From: Flagellimonas aequoris
GTDB lineage: Bacteria > Bacteroidota > Bacteroidia > Flavobacteriales > Flavobacteriaceae
DNA: 64,000 nucleotides
Reading direction: 5' to 3'
Assembly (NCBI RefSeq): GCF_003584165.1
Contig: NZ_QXFJ01000008.1
Span: 1 to 64,000 of the forward strand
The notes beneath the pieces are model-generated. The model saw nothing but the letters and a program-made list of their open reading frames with translations, was not told the DNA's origin and ran no database searches. Every line of letters starts with the position of its first letter. The first letter of the stretch is position 1. A program made the position numbers and the translations under genes. Positions 26,301 to 33,289 of this stretch are shown here, one piece after another.

Positions 26301-27784
26301 AGAATATCGTGGGCCTCGGCATCTTCCTTGGCGCAATAATAGGTGTTATTGGTGGCCACCATTTTAACGTTATGGTCCTTGGCCAGTTGCACCAGTACTT
26401 GGTTTACCCGATCCTCATCTTCCTGACCATGGCGCATGAGTTCCACGTATAGGTCGTCCCCAAATTGTTCCTTCCACCACAATAGGGCTTCTTCAGCCTG
26501 CTTTTCACCTACGTTCAATATTTTGTTGGGCACTTCCCCATAGAGGTTTCCGGTAAGGGCAATCACATTTTCCTTGTATTGCTCCACGATTTTTTTATCG
26601 ATACGGGGCACGTAATAGAACCCATCCGTATAAGCGATGGAAGACATTTTAGCCAGGTTGTGATAGCCCTTCTTGTTCTTTGCCAACAACACAATCTGGT
26701 AACCGTAATCCTTTACATTTTTATTGGTGTGGTCCTCGCAGACATAAAATTCGCAACCCACGATCGGGGTGATCTCTTGTTCTGTGGGTATTTCACCTTT
26801 TTCCTCCCGTTCCTTGTTACGTTCCTTAACCCCCTTGTTGTGCGCCATGATTTCTTTCACAAAGTGAAAAGCCCCCATCATATTGGCGTGGTCGGTAAGG
26901 GCAACGGCGGGCATGCCATTATCAGCAGTGGCCTTTACCAAATCTTTTATGTTGATGGTGGACTGAAGTACCGAAAACTGGGAATGGTTATGCAAGTGCG
27001 CAAAAGGGGCATCTTCCAAGGTCTCGATATTCTCTTGGATTTCCTCTGCGGAAATTTCCCCGGTGTCTTTTGCCCAAAGGGCATCAGCAATTTTTTTGGA
27101 TGCCGCTTTTAGGTTGATGTGCTTTAGGCCGATGAGTTCGATCTCTTGTGGATTGGCCTCGGAGAATCGCTCAAAATAATCGGGTTGTACATCCAGTTCG
27201 TTGGCAGTAAACTGTCTTTTTCTGACCAATTCCAGAAAACAACGGGTAGTGGCCTCTACGTCGGCGGTAGCATTGTGTGCCTCGGCAAAGGGTTCCCCGA
27301 AAAGGAATTCATGGAGTTCGGTCAAGGTGGGCAGCTTGAACTTACCCCCACGACCACCGGGAATCTTACAAAGTTCGGCGGTATGTTCCGTACAAGTGTC
27401 CAGAACGGGCAATGTGGTCAATGAACTTTCCACTTGGTAACGGTGGAACTCGCATCCCATGATGTTGACATCGAAATCAACATTCTGACCCACCACAAAT
27501 TTGGTGCGGGACAACGCCTCATTGAACTTGACCAATACCTCTTCCAAAGGAACACCCTGTTCTTCTGCCAGTGCGGTGGAAATGCCGTGAATTTGCTCCG
27601 ACTCGTATGGAATGTTGAATCCATCGGGCTTGATCAGGAAATCCTGATGCTCCACCAAATTACCGAGATCGTCGTGCAATTGCCAAGCAATCTGCACACA
27701 ACGGGGCCAGTTGTCGGTATCGGTGATGGGGGCGTCCCAGCGTTTGGGCAAACCAGTGGTTTCTGTATCAAATATCAAATACAT
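23399..27784 (-). CDS. dnaE: DNA polymerase III alpha subunit with fused N-terminal DnaQ-type exonuclease
   Basis: This is the replicative polymerase, 1461 residues. Residues 1-190 are a DEDD 3'-5' exonuclease: DTETTG (6-11), VGQNVDFDV near 98, and HNATADVEA near 170. The PHP domain starts near 275 (FAHLHNHSQFSVL). The polymerase core has the catalytic aspartates in PDIDIDFDD near 683 and GPGRGSAAGS just before. OB-fold and C-terminal regions follow, ending near the clamp- and tau-binding segment. In E. coli the exonuclease is the separate protein DnaQ; here synthesis and proofreading sit on one chain. The N-terminal fusion differs from PolC, where the exonuclease is inserted in the PHP domain. 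Confidence 0.95.
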   Translation of the reverse strand: MYLIFDTETTGLPKRWDAPITDTDNWPRCVQIAWQLHDDLGNLVEHQDFLIKPDGFNIPYESEQIHGISTALAEEQGVPLEEVLVKFNEALSRTKFVVGQNVDFDVNIMGCEFHRYQVESSLTTLPVLDTCTEHTAELCKIPGGRGGKFKLPTLTELHEFLFGEPFAEAHNATADVEATTRCFLELVRKRQFTANELDVQPDYFERFSEANPQEIELIGLKHINLKAASKKIADALWAKDTGEISAEEIQENIETLEDAPFAHLHNHSQFSVLQSTINIKDLVKATADNGMPAVALTDHANMMGAFHFVKEIMAHNKGVKERNKEREEKGEIPTEQEITPIVGCEFYVCEDHTNKNVKDYGYQIVLLAKNKKGYHNLAKMSSIAYTDGFYYVPRIDKKIVEQYKENVIALTGNLYGEVPNKILNVGEKQAEEALLWWKEQFGDDLYVELMRHGQEDEDRVNQVLVQLAKDHNVKMVATNNTYYCAKEDAEAHDILLCVKDGEKRSTPIGRGRGYRYGLPNQEYYFKSSDEMKEIFKDIPEAILNIHEIIDKVEPYDLASDILLPKFDIPEEFKVQEDEEDGGKRGENAYLRHITYQGAEKRYGEISPEISERIDFELETIKNSGYPGYFLIVEDFIREARNMDVSVGPGRGSAAGSVVAYCLGITNIDPMKYDLLFERFLNPDRVSMPDIDIDFDDEGRGRVMEYVINKYGSNQVAQIITYGTMAAKSSIRDTARVLDLPLSDADRIAKLIPNMSKLNKIFGVEESDLKKKFRQDEFEKVQELLNISETEDLEGQTVNMARVLEGSLRNTGIHACGVIITPDDITNFVPVSTAKDSDLYVTQFDNSVVESAGLLKMDFLGLKTLTLIKDTVKIVKARTGVELIPDDFPLDDEKTYELFQRGDTVGIFQYESPGMQKHMKNLKPTVFDDLIAMNALYRPGPMEYIPSFIARKHGDEEITYDLPDMEEYLKETYGITVYQEQVMLLSQKLAGFSKGDADVLRKAMGKKIFALLQKLKPQFLDGGEKNGHPRDVLEKIWKDWEAFASYAFNKSHSTCYAYIAYQTAYLKAHYPAEYMAAVLSNNMNDIKQVTFFMEECKRMGLQVLGPDVNESYYKFAVNKDNAVRFGMGAIKGVGRSAVETIVENRKKDGAYRSIFDLAKRVDLRSANKKAFENLALAGGFDSFTDTHRAQYFHDEGDGITFLEKAVRYGSKYQENENSSQVSLFGDASEVQIPEPIVPPCEEWGTMEKLRREKEVVGIYISGHPLDDFKKEITAFCNADVSAFSNLEGFVNRELSVAGVITDVQHRVSKNGKGWGLFTLEDYNESYEFRIFGEEYLKFRHFLMINSFVYIKAFVREGWVNRDTGKKGDPRLQFNDFKQLQDVMDAFAKKLTIKLDIDRLQEQRIKALKDTLRSYKGEHPLNFEIYEMEEEIKLKLSSRKQKVKINSELLSELEAHEIHYQLN

Positions 27785-27875
27785 AGGCTATCGGTATGGG
27801 TCAAAAAAGCAATGGATAAAAATACGGAAGAAGACCGTTTTGGTAAAATAGAGTTTTTACGATTTATCAACTAAA

Positions 27876-27900
27876 AAAAGCTGGAGTTACTCCAGCTTTT
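27876..27900 (-). terminator. Intrinsic terminator after the PA2169-type gene
   Basis: AAAAGCTGGAG and CTCCAGCTTTT form an 11-bp perfect stem with loop TTA. A T run follows on the minus strand. It separates the four-helix gene from dnaE. Confidence 0.8.
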
Positions 27901-27923
27901 CTTTTTCAATATGAAACTTGGGT

Positions 27924-28394
27924 TTATGAAACTGCGGTTTCAAAAATATGGGTTGTTTCCAAAGTCTTCCTAATGGCATTTCGATGGCGCATCAATAAAC
28001 CTTCGGTAGATGGGGGCAATACAAAGTCCTTGTCCTGTAAGATATCATTGTAAGTTGCTATGGCTTCTTTTTCGCCGCGAAGAACTTCTTCCAGCATGGC
28101 TTCTTCCGTGTTGGCCACGACCATTGATTTAAAGTCTATCCATGAACGGTGCAAAGTCCCTTTGGTGCTTCCTCCTTTATCCGGGGCCTGCCCAAATGAG
28201 CGTATCTCTGCTTTCAGTTCTTGGCCAAAATCATATCGTTGTTTCGCACTGTTCAGGAAAAAATCCTTAAGAGCTTTGTTTTCAACCTTTTCAGCGACCT
28301 GTTTAAAACCTTTTTCGGCATCATAGGTTCTTTCCAAAAGTTCATTCAATTTGTTCGACATTTCTACGGTATACTTCATAGTTTCATTTTTCAT
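27924..28394 (-). CDS. PA2169/DUF2383-family four-helix-bundle protein
   Basis: This 156-residue all-helical protein matches the PA2169/DUF2383 family, with a ferritin-like four-helix layout. It opens with LNELLERTYDAEKGF and has EEVLRGEKEAIATYNDIL in the second half. Several conserved acidic residues could bind metal, but that has not been shown for the family. Homologues are common in Bacteroidota and are often linked to stress responses. It is a single-gene unit with its own terminator. The start at 28394 has a second Met four codons later (MKNETMKYT). Confidence 0.8.
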   Translation of the reverse strand: MKNETMKYTVEMSNKLNELLERTYDAEKGFKQVAEKVENKALKDFFLNSAKQRYDFGQELKAEIRSFGQAPDKGGSTKGTLHRSWIDFKSMVVANTEEAMLEEVLRGEKEAIATYNDILQDKDFVLPPSTEGLLMRHRNAIRKTLETTHIFETAVS

Positions 28395-28538
28395 TTAGGT
28401 TCTTGGTTGTCGACTCTCGACAACTTCTATAAATAACTTATCATTAATACGAAGAATACCAAATAGTTGAAGGGGTTTATAATAGGTTTAACGATGTTGC
28501 TGTCATCTGTTAAGGACGTTTAACTTTTTTTGGATTTT

Positions 28539-28571
28539 TTGAGGGGCAATAAACAAATAAGCGTATATTTG
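28539..28571 (+). promoter_or_regulatory. Promoter of rpsP-rimM
   Basis: TTG at 28539-28541 and TATATTTG at 28564-28571 are separated by 22 bp, close to the Bacteroidota optimum. Transcription should begin around 28577, leaving a leader of about 100 nt. Confidence 0.65.
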
Positions 28572-28596
28572 CACCCGCTTAACAGACAAGCGATTG

Positions 28597-28662
28597 ATTT
28601 CCGATTTCTCGGAAATGACATTTTGAAAAATAAAAGAATTAATAACCAGGGTCGGGCACCCT
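28597..28662 (+). other. Structured rpsP leader
   Basis: The leader contains a perfect 8-bp hairpin (ATTTCCGA, loop TTTC, TCGGAAAT at 28597-28616). A shorter stem AGGGT...ACCCT at 28648-28662 ends 17 bp before the start codon. Ribosomal protein leaders often serve for feedback control, so this may be a regulatory structure. I do not recognise it as a described motif. Confidence 0.35.
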
Positions 28663-28677
28663 ACAAATTAATGTGAT

Positions 28678-29244
28678 ATGCCAGTTAGAATCAGACTTCA
28701 GAGACACGGTAAAAAAGGTAAACCATTTTATTGGGTGGTTGCCGCAGATTCCAGATCAAAAAGAGACGGTAAATTTTTGGAAAAATTGGGAACCTATAAC
28801 CCCAATACCAATCCTGCTACCATCGATTTGGATGTAGATAGTTCCGTAAAATGGTTGCAGAATGGAGCACAACCTACTGACACGGCCAAAGCCATCCTAT
28901 CTTATAAAGGAGTTTTGTTGAAGCACCACTTGTTGGGCGGTGTTCGTAAAGGAGCATTGACCGAAGAACAGGTTGAGGAAAAATTCAACGCTTGGTTGGA
29001 TGAGAAAACCAACAAGATCCAAGCTAAAAAAGATGGTTTGAGCAAAGCTGATGCCGATGCCAAAGCAAAAGCATTGGAAGCTGAGAAAGAAGCCAATGAA
29101 AAAAGGATTGCTGCTGCCGCTCCTGTTGAAGAAGTAGTGGAAGAAGTTGCCGAGGAAACTGCAGAAGTAGCTACCGAAGAGGCTCCAGTTGAAGAAACTG
29201 CTGAGGCTCCTGCTGCTGAAGAAGCTTCTAAAGAAGAAGAATAA
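28678..29244 (+). CDS. rpsP: 30S ribosomal protein S16 with long acidic C-terminal extension
   Basis: The first 85 residues are a standard S16 ([18 protein letters not shown], then LGTYNP), which stabilises 16S rRNA during assembly of the 30S body. The protein is 188 residues, about twice the length of E. coli S16 (82). The extension holds a charged helix and, from about 140, a tail almost entirely of Ala, Glu, Val and Thr. Extended S16 tails are common in Bacteroidota; their function is unknown. It is followed 12 bp later by rimM, the classic rpsP-rimM pairing. Confidence 0.96.
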   Translation: MPVRIRLQRHGKKGKPFYWVVAADSRSKRDGKFLEKLGTYNPNTNPATIDLDVDSSVKWLQNGAQPTDTAKAILSYKGVLLKHHLLGGVRKGALTEEQVEEKFNAWLDEKTNKIQAKKDGLSKADADAKAKALEAEKEANEKRIAAAAPVEEVVEEVAEETAEVATEEAPVEETAEAPAAEEASKEEE

Positions 29245-29256
29245 GATCCAAGAACG

Positions 29257-29787
29257 ATGCGCAAGGAGGATTGCTTCTACCTAGGCAAAATCGTTTCAAA
29301 ATATAGTTTTAAGGGTGAGGTGTTGGTTAAATTGGACACCGATGAACCCGATATCTACGAAAATATGGAATCAGTATTTGTTTCTTTGGGAAACAATCTG
29401 GTTCCATTTTTTATTGACCGCTGTCGACTGCACAAATCCGATCTACTCCGCATCGACTTTGAAGAGGTGAAGGATGAATCCTCTGCGGACAAGATCATTG
29501 GTTGTGAATTGTTCCTGCCACTTTCTCTTTTGCCGCCATTGTCCGGGGACAAATTTTATTTTCACGAGGTGATCGGTTTTACCTTGATGGATGAGGTGCA
29601 TGGGAATATCGGCGTGATACAATCCATTAATGACAACGCTTCCCAAGAGCTTTTTGAGGCGGTAAAGGATGGGAAGGAACTCCTGATCCCTATCAGTGAT
29701 GAGATCATCACTAAAGTGGACCGCAAGAACAAAACCATCCATGTGAAGACACCCGAAGGGTTGGTGGACCTATACCTGGGTGAGTAA
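29257..29787 (+). CDS. rimM: Ribosome maturation factor RimM
   Basis: This 176-residue protein has the two RimM domains: an N-terminal beta-barrel starting FYLGKIVSKYSFKGEVLVK, and a C-terminal PRC barrel (KFYFHEVIGFTLMDE onward). RimM helps process 16S rRNA and assemble the head of the 30S subunit near S19. It follows rpsP in the same operon. In many bacteria trmD and rplS come next, but here a sulfatase gene follows, so the operon is shortened. Confidence 0.94.
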   Translation: MRKEDCFYLGKIVSKYSFKGEVLVKLDTDEPDIYENMESVFVSLGNNLVPFFIDRCRLHKSDLLRIDFEEVKDESSADKIIGCELFLPLSLLPPLSGDKFYFHEVIGFTLMDEVHGNIGVIQSINDNASQELFEAVKDGKELLIPISDEIITKVDRKNKTIHVKTPEGLVDLYLGE

Positions 29788-29824
29788 ATAAGCTTTTTGG
29801 CTATATTTATCAAAACCTTTCTTC

Positions 29825-31255
29825 ATGTATCGATTTATTATTTTGGCCATGCTCCTTGGTTTGGGCCTTATTGTCGAAGACAAGCCACAAGTTGAAAAAC
29901 CCGATACCCCACCCAATATTGTATTGATCTTTACTGATGACCAAGGGTATCAAGATGTTGGGGTTTTTGGCTCCCCGAACATCAAGACCCCGAACCTGGA
30001 CCAAATGGCCGCCGAAGGACTGCAATTGACCAGTTACTATGCCGCGCAAGCGGTCTGTTCTGCTTCCAGGGCAGGGATTTTAACCGGATGTTATCCTAAT
30101 CGTATCGGCATCCACAATGCGTTGGGTCCTGATAATACTCATGGGATCAATGCTTCAGAAACCACTATCGCCGAAATGTTGAAGGAAAAAGGCTATGCTA
30201 CGGCAATCTATGGAAAATGGCATTTAGGTCATCACAAACAATTTTTGCCAACAAGACACGGGTTCGATGAATGGTTCGGCATTCCGTATTCCAATGATAT
30301 GTGGCCGAAACATCCGCAACAAGGAACCATTTTCAACTTTCCCGATCTTCCATTGTATGAAAACGAAAAAGTCATCGGTATTCTCGAAGATCAATCCCAG
30401 TTGACCACGCAGATTACGGAGCGTAGTGTGGATTTTATCAAAAGAAATAAGGATAAGCCCTTCTTTTTGTATGTGCCCCATCCCCAACCGCATGTCCCAC
30501 TTTTTGTTTCGGAAAAATTCAAGGGAAAATCGGAAAGAGGTTTGTATGGTGATGTAATCATGGAAATCGATTGGTCTGTGGGCCAGATCATGAAGGCATT
30601 AAAAGATAACGGATTGGAGGAAAACACGTTGGTCATCTTTACTTCCGATAATGGACCTTGGTTGTCGTATGGCAATCACGCAGGAAGTGCTTTACCTCTT
30701 CGGGAAGGTAAAGGTACGGCTTGGGAAGGTGGACAACGGGAACCCTGCATCATCAAATATCCCAAAAAATTAGCAGGGGGTAGGGTGATTGATGTCCCTA
30801 TGATGGCCATTGATTTATTGCCAACACTGGCAGAACTTACCCAAGCTTCGCTTCCGAAACAGACTATTGATGGCAAAAGTGTTTGGAAAATTTTGACCGA
30901 GGAACAGGATGAGCCGGTTCAAGAGGCCTACTTTTTTTATTATCGAGTGAATGAAATGTTCGGGGTGCGCTACGGCAAATGGAAATTATATTTCCCTCAT
31001 CGCTACCGCACCATGGACGGACAGGAACCTGGCAAGGATGGGCAACCAGGAGAGTATCGTATGGTCGATTTAAAAGAAATTGAACTGTACGATTTGGAGA
31101 GTGACATTAGTGAGGTTACCAATGTGGCAGCCCAACACCCTGAAGTAGTTGCCGAAATCGAAAAATTGGCCAATGAAATGAGGTACAGATTGGGGGATTC
31201 CCTAAAAAATATGAAAGGTTCCGAAACACGGGAACCAGGGAGGATAGATGAGTAA
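29825..31255 (+). CDS. Exported type I sulfatase (formylglycine-dependent)
   Basis: This 476-residue sulfatase should cleave sulfate esters in the periplasm. The N-terminus (MYRFIILAMLLGLGLIV) is a signal or anchor segment. Metal-binding DDQGYQDVG lies near 39. The modification motif CSASR near 78 supplies the cysteine that becomes formylglycine. GKWHLGHH and FTSDNGPW complete the active site. Marine Flavobacteria use such enzymes on sulfated polysaccharides, glycans or steroids; the substrate cannot be named. No polysaccharide-utilisation genes are adjacent. The last 8 bp overlap the methyltransferase gene. An anaerobic-type maturase or FGE must be encoded elsewhere. Confidence 0.9.
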   Translation: MYRFIILAMLLGLGLIVEDKPQVEKPDTPPNIVLIFTDDQGYQDVGVFGSPNIKTPNLDQMAAEGLQLTSYYAAQAVCSASRAGILTGCYPNRIGIHNALGPDNTHGINASETTIAEMLKEKGYATAIYGKWHLGHHKQFLPTRHGFDEWFGIPYSNDMWPKHPQQGTIFNFPDLPLYENEKVIGILEDQSQLTTQITERSVDFIKRNKDKPFFLYVPHPQPHVPLFVSEKFKGKSERGLYGDVIMEIDWSVGQIMKALKDNGLEENTLVIFTSDNGPWLSYGNHAGSALPLREGKGTAWEGGQREPCIIKYPKKLAGGRVIDVPMMAIDLLPTLAELTQASLPKQTIDGKSVWKILTEEQDEPVQEAYFFYYRVNEMFGVRYGKWKLYFPHRYRTMDGQEPGKDGQPGEYRMVDLKEIELYDLESDISEVTNVAAQHPEVVAEIEKLANEMRYRLGDSLKNMKGSETREPGRIDE

Positions 31256-31961
31256 GCCATTTCAGTTTAAAGAATTCACGGTTTATCAAGACCGATGCGC
31301 CATGAAGGTGGGTACGGACGGTGTGCTTTTGGGTGCTTGGACCTCTTTGGACCATCAACCGGAAACCATTTTGGATGTTGGTGCGGGAACCGGACTCATT
31401 GCACTCCAATTGGCTCAGCGTTCGGTTGCAGAAACCATTGATGCCATTGAATTGGATGAGGCGGCCTATGAACAATGTGTTTCCAATTTTGAAGGATCGC
31501 CTTGGGCGGACCGTTTGTTTTGTTACCATGCGGGTTTTGATGAATTTGTGGATGAGATCGAGGATGAATACGATCTTATTGTTTCCAATCCTCCTTTTTA
31601 CTCAGAAGAAGTTGCTAGTGGTGATGTGTCGAGAGACCAAGCTAGACAGAACAGTTCCCTCCCATTTGATGAATTGATGGAGGGTGTTGCCAAACTCCTT
31701 TCGGAACATGGGCGTTTTTCGGTCATTGTTCCCTTTAAGGAAGAAGGTAACATGTTGGATTTGGCCAGTCGAAATCAATTGTATCCCCAATGTATCACAA
31801 GGGTAAAGGGAAATGCCCAAGTGGAATACAAGAGAAGTTTGATGGAGTTCGGTTTTGAAAAAGGGGAAGTGCAGATTGATGAACTTATCATTGAAACGGA
31901 ACGCCATCAGTATACGGATACATACATTAAACTGACCGAAGCATTTTATTTAAAAATGTAA
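31248..31961 (+). CDS. trmN6: tRNA1(Val) (adenine(37)-N6)-methyltransferase
   Basis: This 237-residue Rossmann methyltransferase begins FQFKEFTVYQDRCAMKVGTD, characteristic of TrmN6 (YfiC). It has the SAM motif DVGAGTGLIALQ near 42 and the adenine N6 motif NPPFYSEE near 113. It modifies A37 next to the anticodon of valine tRNA. It overlaps the end of the sulfatase gene by 8 bp, which suggests read-through transcription from 29.8 kb although the functions are unrelated. Confidence 0.9.
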   Translation: MSKPFQFKEFTVYQDRCAMKVGTDGVLLGAWTSLDHQPETILDVGAGTGLIALQLAQRSVAETIDAIELDEAAYEQCVSNFEGSPWADRLFCYHAGFDEFVDEIEDEYDLIVSNPPFYSEEVASGDVSRDQARQNSSLPFDELMEGVAKLLSEHGRFSVIVPFKEEGNMLDLASRNQLYPQCITRVKGNAQVEYKRSLMEFGFEKGEVQIDELIIETERHQYTDTYIKLTEAFYLKM

Positions 31962-32018
31962 CAATACTGAAATGAAATGTTATATTTCGTTATTATATTT
32001 GGCGGACACTCCGCATGA

Positions 32019-32090
32019 GTGCTGAGCGCAGTCGAAGCACAATGAGGACCTCATTATAAAATTAAGATTCCTGCTTTTACAGGAATGACA
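32019..32090. repeat. Intergenic REP-like repeats
   Basis: This gap holds three short inverted repeats in a row: GTGCT...AGCAC around GAGCGCAGTCGA (32019-32040), AATGAG...CTCATT (32041-32055), and ATTCCTG...CAGGAAT followed by GACA (32067-32090). The core GAGCGCAGTCGA recurs at 37981, and the CAGgAATGACA type recurs at 38103 and 46931. They look like dispersed non-coding repeats of the genome. Confidence 0.6.
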
Positions 32091-32106
32091 TATTAAATGA
32101 TAATAT

Positions 32107-33285
32107 ATGAAGCCCGATCTATTTGAAGCCCCGGATTACTACAATCTCGATGATCTTTTTTCCGAAGAACACAAACTGGTGCGCGATGCGGCCCGACAGT
32201 GGGTAAAAAGGGACATATCCCCCATCATTGAGGAATTTGCCCAAAAGGCCGAATTTCCCAAACAAATTATTGGTGGATTGGCAGAGATCGGTGCTTTTGG
32301 TCCGTACATTCCCGAACAATACGGAGGGGCTGGTTTAGATCAGATCAGTTATGGGTTGATCATGCAGGAAATTGAGCGTGGTGATAGTGGGGTGCGCTCC
32401 ACGGCATCGGTACAATCCTCCTTGGTCATGTATCCCATTTATGCCTACGGTTCCGAAGAGCAAAGGCAAAAATATTTACCCAAATTGGCTTCTGGGGAAT
32501 GGATGGGCTGTTTTGGACTTACCGAACCCAACCATGGGTCCAACCCCGGCGGAATGGAAACCAAGTTCAAGGATATGGGCGACCATTACCTTTTGAACGG
32601 TGCCAAACTTTGGATCTCCAACTCGCCTTTTGCTGATGTTGCGGTGGTCTGGGCCAAGAATGAGGAAGGAAGGATCCACGGTTTGATCGTGGAACGTGGA
32701 ATGGAAGGCTTCTCCACTCCGGAAACGCACAACAAGTGGTCGTTACGCGCATCTGCCACAGGAGAATTGATATTCGATAACGTAAAAGTGCCCAAGGAAA
32801 ATCTTCTTCCCGGTAAAAGTGGCCTTGGTGCCCCGCTAGGATGTTTGGATTCCGCTCGATATGGAATTGCTTGGGGAGCCATTGGTGCAGCCATGGATTG
32901 TTATGATACTGCCCTTCGATATGCCAAGGAACGCATTCAGTTCGGGAAACCGATCGCAGCCTTTCAACTGCAGCAGAAAAAATTGGCCGAAATGATTACG
33001 GAAATCACCAAAGCCCAATTGTTGGCTTTTCGATTGGGTCAGTTAAAGAATGAAGGAAAGGCAACAACGGCCCAAATTTCTATGGCCAAGCGGAACAATG
33101 TGGAAATGGCCATCAAGATTGCCCGCGAAGCAAGACAGATGTTGGGCGGTATGGGCATCACAGGCGAATATAGCATCATGCGCCATATGATGAACCTTGA
33201 AAGCGTGATCACTTACGAAGGTACCCACGACATCCACCTATTGATTACAGGGGCTGACATTACTGGAATTCCGGCTTTCAAATAA
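32107..33285 (+). CDS. Acyl-CoA dehydrogenase, glutaryl-CoA dehydrogenase type
   Basis: This 392-residue FAD enzyme has the ACAD fold. It includes FGLTEPNHGSNPGGMET near residue 138 (FAD/substrate) and the C-terminal ESVITYEGTHDIHLL, whose glutamate is the catalytic base. The YEGTHDIH context and overall length match glutaryl-CoA dehydrogenase, which oxidises and decarboxylates glutaryl-CoA to crotonyl-CoA in lysine and tryptophan breakdown. Decarboxylation cannot be proved from sequence, and another short-chain acyl-CoA dehydrogenase is possible. It is a single gene that converges on the next gene with a 4-bp gap. Confidence 0.85.
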   Translation: MKPDLFEAPDYYNLDDLFSEEHKLVRDAARQWVKRDISPIIEEFAQKAEFPKQIIGGLAEIGAFGPYIPEQYGGAGLDQISYGLIMQEIERGDSGVRSTASVQSSLVMYPIYAYGSEEQRQKYLPKLASGEWMGCFGLTEPNHGSNPGGMETKFKDMGDHYLLNGAKLWISNSPFADVAVVWAKNEEGRIHGLIVERGMEGFSTPETHNKWSLRASATGELIFDNVKVPKENLLPGKSGLGAPLGCLDSARYGIAWGAIGAAMDCYDTALRYAKERIQFGKPIAAFQLQQKKLAEMITEITKAQLLAFRLGQLKNEGKATTAQISMAKRNNVEMAIKIAREARQMLGGMGITGEYSIMRHMMNLESVITYEGTHDIHLLITGADITGIPAFK

Positions 33286-33289
33286 CAGG

